Of a DNA stretch of 55,740 nt, positions 30,501 to 35,025 are shown in pieces. Below the pieces are notes generated by a model. That model was given only the letters and a program-made list of their open reading frames with translations. It had not been told where the DNA came from and did no database searches. Origin of the DNA: JAGVIE01 sp964520905 (GTDB taxonomy: Bacteria; Bacteroidota; Ignavibacteria; UBA10030; SZUA-254); NCBI GenBank assembly GCA_964520905.1, contig CAZFQL010000020.1:1-55740 (forward strand), given 5' to 3'. The position numbers were made by a program, and so were the translations under genes. How positions within the stretch are numbered: the stretch's first letter is position 1; every line of letters begins with the position of its first letter.

Positions 30501-32628
30501 TACCGACAATATCCGCATCCAAATAATTGAAAGTCAGATCGGCAGAAGTTAAACCGCCGTTCGTTAATGTCCAATACCGCGCTAATTGATTTGCTGAATA
30601 TGCAGGTGTGAAACTGCTCTGAACCGCTGTTACTGTGAAATCACCACTGCCGGTTCCGTTCACCGTAACAGGTGAATATCCGTTTGCAGTTCCAACTGTG
30701 AAGTCTTTACTGACCGATGAACTGTAAACCATTTTAAGATTTCCAATAACGTGTCCGCTCGTGCGCGAGATACCGCCGCCGCCGCCTATCGTTAATGTAT
30801 TGGTGCTTGTGACGATGTTTCCGGCTGTGAACCATAATGTATTGTTTACAGTCATATCGTTGGCAAGGTTTAAACTTCCACCGGCTTTATTAATTCCGCA
30901 CCAGTCGAATGTTACTCCGCCGCTTGCTGTAAGTGTTTGACTGCTTCCGCCATTGAAGAATACCGCACGACCGTTAGCTGTGAATGTACCGCCAACTGTC
31001 ATGTCACCACCAACGTACAGATCACCAGATGTGCCATTGAGTGCTAACGTGCCAGAAACGAGTAGATTCCCCGGACAAGTCCGATCGCTTGACGGCATAT
31101 TAACTACGAGTGATGGGTTAATCCTGACGTCCCGTGGATAATTACCCACCGAACTTCCCCATTCATTCGATACAGTATATCCGGTAGAATACAGAAGTGT
31201 TGAGCTGCCGCCGTATGTCGGCGAACTATTCAACCAACCTCCTGTCATAACATTTGTCCATCCATTGAGTGTTAGATTACTTGCATTTATAACTGTTCCA
31301 GAACCGTAAGCGAATATCCCGCCGACAGTCCTCGGTACATTCATCGTGATGCCGCCGGTACCCTGTGTAACTACATTCTGTGGACCGCTCGATGTGGGCC
31401 AGTACGAATCGCCATTTACACCATACGAAGTAGACGTCTGGAAGGCCAGATAACCATCTGCATCATACGTGTAAGTGTTTGTGTTACCGCCCCAGCCACC
31501 CTCATAAACCAAGATGGAGCCGCCGTTCACGGCAATATTGCCGGCACCTGCGATTGTTCCCCAAAAACCCAGCGTTCCGTTGATGGTTGCGTCTGTTCCC
31601 GTGCCATCGGCAATTGTTAATGTTTGACCACCGTTTACATATATCACTCCGCCAGTGGCAACAGTAAGCTGATCTACTGATATGCTTGCGGTGACGGTAA
31701 CATAGTGAGTATTAAGGATTGTGATTGCGCCATCTGTTGATGTTGGTGTGGATGTGGCTGTAACCCAGTTAGTGCCTCCATCTGTCGACATATTCCACGT
31801 TGTGGTATTGCTCCAGTCGCCTGTTGCGATAGTTCTAAATTGCGTTGGCAGTACTCCGGCAGGTGTAACTGATGCCCATGTTGTTCCAACCCGTTCTTCG
31901 TCCATCTGTAAAAATGGGATATCGGTGGCAGCAGCTTGACGAAGAAAAACTCCGTCGATAGAAGTAAGATCACCACCGGTAGCATTGTTGGTTATAGTCA
32001 AGTCTGCTGTTGGTTCAGAACCACCAAAACTTCCCGAACTTGGATTTATCCAAAGTTTGACAATATCATTTGGTGTTCCGATAACATATTGATATGATGC
32101 AACAATCAAAATTGTAGTATTTAAAGGATATGAAGTCGCAGTATAGGTCTGCACAGGTGTACCACCGGAAGACCTGGGGCTTATTCCAATGTAATAACTG
32201 CTACCACCGTTATTCTTAATCCAAATGACATTACCAAAGGTGGTGCTACCTCCTCCACGGAAACCTGTAAAATAACCACCGGTTGTTGAAGTAATACCCG
32301 TTAAACTAGTACAATTAAGTAGAAACGAATAATAAATAGTTCCGGTAGTCTGGGATGTAAAGGTTCTTTGCGGATCAATCCCGGCCCCATCAAATTTTAT
32401 TTTATTTCCTGTCGAAGCCGCAAATCCAGTGTAGCTCAAGCTACCAGCATCAACAAGAACACTGTCTCCAGTATTCACGTTAAACCAAACGCCGCCGGAT
32501 TGCGCTGCTAAGCCATTCGTGGCGTGTGCTGTGTAGTTAAATGGTTCAGTTATTAATTGTCCCCACGCCGTTGCTCCGAGCATGAGAACACAAATCAATG
32601 TGAATAAAATTGTATTAAAGCGTTTCAT
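21595..32628 (-). CDS. Giant T9SS-sorted repetitive surface protein (3677 residues)
   Basis: A very large exported protein, probably a surface adhesin-type protein; no enzyme motif seen. A signal peptide ends at ATAWGQ (24). Residues about 25-250 look like a ConA/LamG-type beta-sandwich. Several blocks of Thr/Asn/Gly-rich parallel beta-strand repeats follow (about 260-720, 1000-1900 and 2420-2950; VNGTLT- and NNLTING-type units). They are interrupted by a fibronectin III-like domain (about 880-1000) and two related about 190-residue domains (about 1923-2112 and 2199-2390). Two InlB-type repeats lie at about 3034-3194, then a module shared with neighbouring cargo proteins, then the sorting domain (NYPNPFNP near 3580, ending KKMMLLK). 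GGAGG five bases before the ATG sets the start. It is followed by a strong terminator. Confidence 0.9.
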   Translation of the reverse strand: MKRFNTILFTLICVLMLGATAWGQLITEPFNYTAHATNGLAAQSGGVWFNVNTGDSVLVDAGSLSYTGFAASTGNKIKFDGAGIDPQRTFTSQTTGTIYYSFLLNCTSLTGITSTTGGYFTGFRGGGSTTFGNVIWIKNNGGSSYYIGISPRSSGGTPVQTYTATSYPLNTTILIVASYQYVIGTPNDIVKLWINPSSGSFGGSEPTADLTITNNATGGDLTSIDGVFLRQAAATDIPFLQMDEERVGTTWASVTPAGVLPTQFRTIATGDWSNTTTWNMSTDGGTNWVTATSTPTSTDGAITILNTHYVTVTASISVDQLTVATGGVIYVNGGQTLTIADGTGTDATINGTLGFWGTIAGAGNIAVNGGSILVYEGGWGGNTNTYTYDADGYLAFQTSTSYGVNGDSYWPTSSGPQNVVTQGTGGITMNVPRTVGGIFAYGSGTVINASNLTLNGWTNVMTGGWLNSSPTYGGSSTLLYSTGYTVSNEWGSSVGNYPRDVRINPSLVVNMPSSDRTCPGNLLVSGTLALNGTSGDLYVGGDMTVGGTFTANGRAVFFNGGSSQTLTASGGVTFDWCGINKAGGSLNLANDMTVNNTLWFTAGNIVTSTNTLTIGGGGGISRTSGHVIGNLKMVYSSSVSKDFTVGTANGYSPVTVNGTGSGDFTVTAVQSSFTPAYSANQLARYWTLTNGGLTSADLTFNYLDADIVGNENNYSIRKYDGSWSSPGGTVTAGSNSAAITGVTSFSSWTLAEPATVPLITLTGTLTDFGNVVVNTNSSEQNYQVDGAYLSDDIVITAPAHFKVSHTTGSGFQDTIHLAQSGGTVPTTTVYARFSPTTVGSKSGNITHTSAGATQKDQAVSGKALSTEPTTQASAVGFSNVTAISMTVSWTNGDGTDRIVVAKAGSAVDANPADGTTYTDNAAFGNGTQIPTGNYVIYKGTGTSVPLTNLSPTTTYHFAVYEFNGSAGTENYLMTPATNFQQTIAGTYAWIGGNSAWTTAGNWSPTRTAPATTDILQFNSGGTVTVTAVPAQTIGQLIVSNSTTVYLQAGAANTLTIGGGTGTDLQLDAGSQLNINGASALIISLSTGATASISGSMTFSTAINKLTGTDASSIVFTSGSSITQAAGNTSNIFGTTALNSVIFQSGSSFYFYTGSNPFGASAPNSVTTFQPGSTYYHRSSGTPSFSGRKYANYTQQYTANITNSFSRPVEFYSVQIDSGSLKLWNSGTTDSTIKIYGNLINNSPTGGDLLFRAGTTNPIQFLSGGTQTISGTSSGTIRLNSNITVPGGTTLVLSRSINDSSGTMTVNGTLDCGTNTVAGGGVGGATAGVTIASGGVLKTTNTNAGGALAGAITVNGGLTLSSGSTVEFNGTSAQFAALRTFSNVTFNNNAGVSLLGNLTIDGDLSVSSGTLDLGTYTVDRSTTGGTITLANGTTLKIGGTNGFPANYATHSVGSTSTVEYSGTTQAVSNETYGNLILSGSGTKTAATGATAAGTTTSGSGVTFATGGTFTNNGTANINGTFQIDAGGYASGNDLIYGSGTTLVFNHTGGTYDVNSGYAAYWPSTNGPTNVTVVSTAIAVNTPRTVGGIIQTGNGIYNANNLTINGTAQINSGGWFAAAPTYGSASTLVYNSGGAYGVGSEWGSGSSVGSGVPMNVLIHNTSDVTLPTTDRYVPGDLTINNAILNMNSGGGDLYVAGNFTKSSTFTPNGRTVVFNGTGTQNLSTDGITFYGLTINKPSGGLYINTDITVNGALTVTSGTLNTGIHKVMLGSAGSLSEAGNGNVVLGNMEVSRTLSATGNETFGNIGIEMNPTASPYPDATTITRVTGAAKTGGGNEGIKRYYGVTAGTSTGLNLDLVFHYDDATAELNGRDENKLLLFRSPTGNDPWSDEGLTSRNTTTNTITLNGVTNLSTWSASDSANPLATNTSFFSDVVGVSSSEVSTISSLKNEPSALTSTEGEQVWQLTIRDGGGTSDYDTYPTELVAMSLTQGTGNEVPNWANAILAADLFDGSTHIDTGVIGATSITFPSFSASAADGGSKTLSVRISLKDPLPVSADNQNFVFEVLNSNVTAGGLSTSSQFALFTAPVSNSSSNKIDVIATKMAFTTQPPSTAYLNTNFSASVTAQDVNDNTDADYATNVTLSLNTGTGNLSAVSTLTHSPTNGVASWTDLQYDKGENGVVIKAASGSFTDVISNTFDVLIPTSTVSDVIAVGSSESATISSLVNNASPLGSADGVQAWQVTVRDGGGSADVDLLPTILKSISFTTAASGNTVPNWSNAILAADLFDGSTWLASGTVGTSSIAFTGLTVTVADNSSKTLSLRISLRNPLPSGSDGEAFRLRVTSANVTTDDASTSSQFASFTEAVSANGQNVIDVTATAIAFTTQPQTGKFVNQNVAPVAVTARDANGNIDLGYTGAVTLSSATFTLASTDVGNLIQNAINGVASWTNLTSSTSGNGTILADAGSFTQAVSNSITVMSGVVTSVTSGNWSAGTTWDQGSKPAATQMAVIAAGHTVTMTVTDTCEAATVKTGGVLDMVSYALQLRGTCTLESGAEAKMSAYNPLPGNGITPYNFDVASIFTFYGSTTGFSLRNPSVQTVTFGNVNWGSSANATPAVGTVIAGNLVKSNTGELRCGTGSTTSRTIVVYGNVDVQSGILTMNNGTSPITGGMDVDGNLTIQTGATLRGVNYTGSGTLKIGGNLINNGGTIAVDDGSGSGNFIVSFKGTGNTNLDPGATNAFRTVNIAAGRTVNLINNNMTINSTYTFSDTGTFNCGTNIVTGAGNFVLTSGATLGIGSPDGITTSGTTGNIQVVGTRTFDPTANYAYNGSVAQVTGNGFPADCNNLTINNAAGVTLSSNHAVNGVLTLTSGNVITGVDKLAISSTGSISRTSGHIFGNLQLHIPTGSGVTRTFHIGDASNYTPILFTAGIVTDVGELTATVNPVEHSQIATSGIDNAKSVNRYYTFTNNGIVLNNYSAVFNFVSGDVDPGASPLNFISKRYDGVNWNALTMGTRTLTSTEVTGVTSFSDFAIGEAVTVTTYQLTVSATTGGTITVPDPSPVTVDHGVATTITAVGSTGYTFTGWTVVSGTGVAFANASALSTTATLTSGNVEVRANFTLDTYQLTVSATTGGTITVPASSPVTVEHGVATTITAVGSTGYTFSGWTVEVGSAAIANASALSTTATLTSGDATVQANFIEDPAYQMMYRSFRAESLALDRDNKGKINKYVLRKSVRSNFIAKLGADSMNVNSLHMEFGSGIDTTFPFYTVPPSTITATVGDTKLKKWELSFGTALNTGDSIEVHGFGNQGKVQKVSKYYFGRGATMFTRKSRKDPLFTRNLLCLPMPNRVNALYETFYNTRYGVDGMVIGKNWKTPVDSSKYYGWFQTIKYGDVLKTLYVSRTGQMHDGAARGFDYVAGTTPKPLLKQKKTLPPTVFNNKLLADMIALKLNIVSSAWEYTPIGYGELKYDDGTTNPLNGMMLKEIASYGDSLMMGWLVDSTYIKSGRPVTVKVHKFVGADTFAVLGNVVAKIDSAFEGKIDTVSFVSGLKYTGFRKLADVSYLKANPGVIPSKMISLDNNYTSQEPAEFALYQNYPNPFNPTTTIQFDLPMEALVTLKIYNVLGQEMATILDRQDMNEGTQEVQFNANEFSSGIYFYRIVAEGMDDDGATTSTYQTVKKMMLLK
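21960..23040 (-). other. Pre-sorting-domain module, long form (in giant protein)
   Basis: About 360 residues between the InlB-type repeats and the sorting domain. Landmarks: YRSFRAESLA, KGKINK, LPMPNRVNALYETF, KYGDVLKTLY, NKLLADMIALKLNI, YGELKYDD and KIDSAFEGKIDT. The same landmarks in the same order occur in the protein encoded at 53648-55582, and a shorter form occurs in two others. I cannot name a family for it. Confidence 0.7.
23047..23529 (-). repeat. Two tandem InlB-type repeat units (about 80 codons each)
   Basis: Unit boundaries are near 23286/23287. Both begin TYQLTVSATTGGTITVP and share GYTF(T/S)GWTV and ANASALSTTATLTSG. The DNA is also close to identical over most of the unit, so duplication or gene conversion is recent. 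The fold resembles the 'divergent InlB B-repeat' type. Confidence 0.85.
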
Positions 32629-32694
32629 AAATCCTCCAGGGATTTTTTGAGTGATTAGTGGATAGATAGTTTGTTATCGTTTTGAAAATTTAAT

Positions 32695-32766
32695 TGCTAA
32701 AAGCTAACAGCCAAAAGCCAATTACCAAAAGCTCTTAGCTCTTAGCAGTTAGCTATTAGTCGGTTA
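32695..32766. repeat. Degenerate heptamer repeat (GCTAAnn) in the intergenic region
   Basis: On the minus strand the block reads as GCTAA or GCTTTT units spaced about seven bases, with AGCTAAC inverted against GTTAGCT inside it. It lies between the small Lys-rich gene and the giant gene, with no coding sense of its own. It could fold into several alternative hairpins. Confidence 0.55.
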
Positions 32767-32862
32767 TTTTTTATTTTTTGTTGTCTTCTTAATTTTTACT
32801 GTTTGTTTCTTAGTTGTCTTCTTTGTAACAGCAGTCATTTTTTTACCGCAGCAAGGTGTCAT
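32764..32862 (-). CDS. Small Lys/Thr-rich basic protein (32 residues)
   Basis: A short open frame starting at the ATG at 32862 and ending TAA at 32764. The product begins MTPCCGKK and is then almost entirely Lys and Thr with Val, Gln and Ile (net charge strongly positive), resembling the tail of histone H1-like proteins. AGGA lies nine bases before the ATG, and the start is only six bases after the stop of the coiled-coil gene, which argues for a real gene. No domain is recognisable; nucleic-acid or membrane binding would be a guess from charge alone. It could still be a chance frame in AT-rich DNA. Confidence 0.5.
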   Translation of the reverse strand: MTPCCGKKMTAVTKKTTKKQTVKIKKTTKNKK

Positions 32863-32868
32863 AATCGT

Positions 32869-33236
32869 TTATCCTATTTTTGTTTCTAATAATATTATAC
32901 GTTGTTCGTGATCAATCACTTTTTCTTCTATTGCAACATGGTTCCCCATCGATCTCTCAATCAGTCCAACGATGCCTTTCACCGAAACATCCAATTTGTC
33001 TCCTAGCTTATCTATACTCGTTTGAACCTGAGAGAATTTTACGTCCGTATATGCTTTCATCGACTCAACAGCGATATCGATCTTAGAGTCTATCTTAGCA
33101 TCCAATCTTTTCTCAACCTGATCTATCTTTACATCAAGCTTATCTATCTTTGCATCAAGACGTTTCTCTGTCTCTTTGATCTCTTTCTTGACTTGCTGGA
33201 ATTCTTTTTTCACGTCAAGTCCTTTAGTCTGTCTTT
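32869..33236 (-). CDS. Coiled-coil protein, copy 3 (5' end in assembly gap)
   Basis: The 3' part of a small coiled-coil gene. The visible product runs RQTKGLDVKKEFQQVKKEIK and then Lys/Asp heptads (KIDKLDVKIDQVEKRLDAKID), a segment MKAYTDVKFSQVQ, and DKLDVSVKGIVGLIERSMGN, ending HEQRIILLETKIG. The equivalent upstream gene starts MTEKERQTKGLDVKK, so the true start is about five codons inside the N gap; GTG at 33213 is internal and not the start. About 120 residues expected. The function is unknown; the heptads predict an oligomeric helical rod. It is followed after six bases by the Lys-rich small gene. Confidence 0.7.
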
Positions 33237-33336
33237 NNNNNNNNNNNNNNNNNNNNNNNNNNNNNNNNNNNNNNNNNNNNNNNNNNNNNNNNNNNNNNNN
33301 NNNNNNNNNNNNNNNNNNNNNNNNNNNNNNNNNNNN
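33237..33336. other. Assembly gap of exactly 100 N
   Basis: The run is exactly 100 N, the usual placeholder for unknown length. Both flanks are repeated sequence: 33182-33236 equals 33528-33582 and 33337-33391 equals 33705-33759, each exactly 55 bases. The gap hides the 3' end of copy 2 and the 5' end of copy 3 of the coiled-coil genes, by comparison roughly 130 bases, or more if a further copy is collapsed. Confidence 0.98.
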
Positions 33337-33595
33337 CCTGGTTACCCATGCCCCGCTCTATCAAGTTAACTATTCCCTTCACAGATGTATCAAGTTTATC
33401 TCCAAGCAACTGGATGCTCGATTGAACCTGAGAAAATTTTACGTCAACATAATCTTTCATAGACTGGGTTGCAATATCTACTTTAGAATCAATTTTTACT
33501 TCGAGACGTTTCTCTGTCTCTTTGATTTCTTTCTTGACTTGCTGGAATTCTTTTTTCACGTCAAGTCCTTTAGTCTGTCTTTCCTTTTCTGTCAT
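33337..33595 (-). CDS. Coiled-coil protein, copy 2 (3' end in assembly gap)
   Basis: The 5' part of a coiled-coil gene, from the ATG at 33595 to the gap edge. It begins MTEKERQTKGLDVKKEFQQ, continues with VKKEIKETEKRLEVKIDSKV heptads, DYVDVKFSQVQSSIQLLGDKLDTSVK, and ends at IERGMGNQ where the N run starts. By comparison with copies 1 and 3 about 28 residues are missing. GGGGAGAG lies just before the ATG, a site resembling the one of copy 1. A frame read through the N run into KTD is an artefact joining copy 2 to copy 3. Unknown function. Confidence 0.75.
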
Positions 33596-33624
33596 CGCTC
33601 TCCCCGTTTATCCTACTTTTGTTT

Positions 33625-34005
33625 CTAATAATTCAGCCAAAGGCTGATTAGCCTTCGGCTAAAAATACGCTGTTCGTGATTTTGCACCGAATCTTCTATC
33701 TTTGCCTGGTTACCCATGCCCCGCTCTATCAAGTTAACTATTCCCTTCACAGATGTATCGAGTTTATCTCCAAGTAGCTGGAAGCTCGACTGCACCTGAG
33801 AAAATTTTACGTCTGTATATGCTTTCATCGACTCAACAGCGATATCAATCTTATCATCCAATCTTTTCTCAACCTGATCTATCTTCACATCGAGCCGTTT
33901 CTCGATATTGTCTAACTTCGTATCGAGCTTATCTATTTTTGTATCCAGCAGTTTAAAATCTATCCTTTGCTCATCAGGATTCATTTGCTTTTTATTTTCT
34001 GTCAT
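33625..34005 (-). CDS. Coiled-coil protein, copy 1, with altered C-terminus
   Basis: A 126-residue protein, first of three tandem paralogues. It starts MTENKKQMNPDEQRIDFK and then has long Asp/Lys/Leu heptads (LDTKIDKLDTKLDNIEKRLD), MKAYTDVKFSQVQ and LLGDKLDTSVKGIVNLIERGMGNQ, followed by NHEQRI. Copy 3 then ends ILLETKIG; here a 33-base hairpin-bearing segment replaces four bases (net +29) and shifts the frame, giving FSRRLISLWLNY instead. The old ending (LLETKVG, stop) is still readable in another frame just downstream. GGGAG precedes the ATG. The function is unknown; no signal peptide, so probably cytoplasmic. Confidence 0.75.
   Translation of the reverse strand: MTENKKQMNPDEQRIDFKLLDTKIDKLDTKLDNIEKRLDVKIDQVEKRLDDKIDIAVESMKAYTDVKFSQVQSSFQLLGDKLDTSVKGIVNLIERGMGNQAKIEDSVQNHEQRIFSRRLISLWLNY
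33633..33662. repeat. Double mini-hairpin element inside a coding end
   Basis: Two adjacent stem-loops, each 6-bp stem and 3-base loop with no spacer: TCAGCC AAA GGCTGA and TTAGCC TTC GGCTAA. Absent from the matching position of the paralogous gene at 32869, so it is an insertion. A second element of identical geometry lies at 34581-34610. Confidence 0.75.
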
Positions 34006-34580
34006 AACGCTCCCATTTATGATTAAAAATCTAATTTATTATTTTAAAATTTCTATTCTTCCCGATACTAAATCTCTTGCAGTTCTCTTAATGCAGACAC
34101 TACCGCCTTTCATTTTGATCGTCATGAAATAAAAGTCAAAGGAGAAATTGCGAAATGTCTCGTGAGGAGAAAAGTGTAGAGATGAATTGATAAAACGTCG
34201 TATCAAAGTGCATTATATTAGAAATTCTAGTAGACTTTTTTGTAGCTACGCTTGAAGAACAAGCATTGAGATGTATCGATTAATCTTTTTAAAATTAAGC
34301 AAATTAAGGGCAAGTGTCAAGTATTTTCTGCATTTTTTAAAAAATAAATGGAAACCGCGGGAGAGATGAATAGGCGACTGATTGTTCGTACTTACATATA
34401 GAAATATCGGGCTGGATGCTGAGGCATTCATCATCTTTATCCGATCATTCAAGCTTGAAGTATATGAATTTGTGGTTTCTCGATAAATTATGCGATAATT
34501 GGTTGGATTGTATACATCCTCTCGATAATTTGGTTATACAAATTCCAGTCTTTTCATAATACCTGTCAGCCACAAACTTT

Positions 34581-34610
34581 TGAGCCGTAGGCTCATCCGC
34601 CTCTGGCGGA
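34581..34610. repeat. Double mini-hairpin element (intergenic copy)
   Basis: TGAGCC GTA GGCTCA directly followed by TCCGCC TCT GGCGGA. Same 6-3-6/6-3-6 geometry and the same 30-base length as the element at 33633-33662, with the GCC/GGC cores kept and the outer bases changed in a compensating way. Confidence 0.75.
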
Positions 34611-34652
34611 ATGTCTACGTTCTTTCCAAACAATCAGGGAGTTGACGGGGCG

Positions 34653-34785
34653 TGTGAAAAATCCGAACTCATCCCGCTTCAGCGGGAGAAGAATCTCGAA
34701 ACAACATTGAAATGAAAGATTCTTCGGTTGTCCCGCAAAAAACGGGACTCCCTCAGAATGACAGACATATAGAGATTTTCACACA
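34653..34785. repeat. Inverted-repeat intergenic element A
   Basis: About 133 bases bounded by GTGTGAAAAATC and GATTTTCACAC. Inside are a CCCGC/GCGGG hairpin followed by GAGAAGAATCT, an inverted AGATTCTTCGG, a second GTCCCG/CGGGAC hairpin and CTCAGAATGACAG. It shares sub-motifs with element B at 52606-52748. No coding capacity; looks like a short non-autonomous repeat. Confidence 0.6.
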
Positions 34786-34839
34786 GTCTTATAACTCATT
34801 CATAGCGCGCAATCCCTGAACAAAGCAACAGCATAATAA

Positions 34840-34908
34840 AAGTGAAAGCCCGGTTGCCAAATCAAGGGGAGGGGCCATTGATTAGGCGGGGGATCCGGAC
34901 TTTCACTT
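34840..34908. repeat. Inverted repeat, 14-base arms
   Basis: AAGTGAAAGCCCGG at 34840-34853 pairs with CCGGACTTTCACTT at 34895-34908 with one wobble position. The 41-base interior is G-rich. It sits next to the long hairpin at 34935-34972 and may be part of the same element. Confidence 0.55.
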
Positions 34909-34934
34909 ATTTGGAACTCAACCCCCCACCCATA

Positions 34935-34972
34935 CCCTCCCCCTTCTCTAAAATCGTAGAGAAGGGGGAGGG
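34935..34972. repeat. Perfect 15-bp hairpin (CCCTCCCCC arm)
   Basis: 34935-34949 pairs perfectly with 34958-34972 around an 8-base loop. It lies about 55 bases downstream of the SBBP-type gene, so it could help end that transcript, but there is no T-run on the minus strand. C-rich/G-rich arms unlike the surrounding AT-rich DNA suggest a mobile repeat. Confidence 0.65.
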
Positions 34973-35025
34973 CAGGGAGAGGGATGAGTATTTCTGCGTA
35001 ACATCAATTACGAAGACAGATGTCC

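Larger units (their letters stand above)
34006..35025. other. Gene-poor intergenic region rich in small inverted repeats
   Basis: About 1 kb between the coiled-coil genes and the SBBP-type T9SS gene. It holds a double mini-hairpin (34581-34610), an inverted-repeat element (34653-34785), another inverted pair (34840-34853 with 34895-34908) and a long perfect hairpin (34935-34972). Short frames such as 34039-34125 and 34445-34633 exist on the minus strand, but neither has a ribosome-binding site or recognisable product, and the second is translated out of the hairpin repeats. I see no convincing gene. Confidence 0.7.

Noticed and set aside
33224..33595. A single 123-residue protein reading through the N run
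   Set aside because: The frame only survives because N codons are not stops. Comparison with the neighbouring paralogues shows it joins the 5' part of one gene to bases of the next.
34039..34125. A 28-codon minus-strand frame starting MTIKMKGGS
   Set aside because: No ribosome-binding site and no homologue known to me; could be chance. Left out of the gene list.
34445..34633. A 62-codon minus-strand frame containing PPEADEPTAQ
   Set aside because: The recognisable part is a translation of the double mini-hairpin repeat; no ribosome-binding site and no family.
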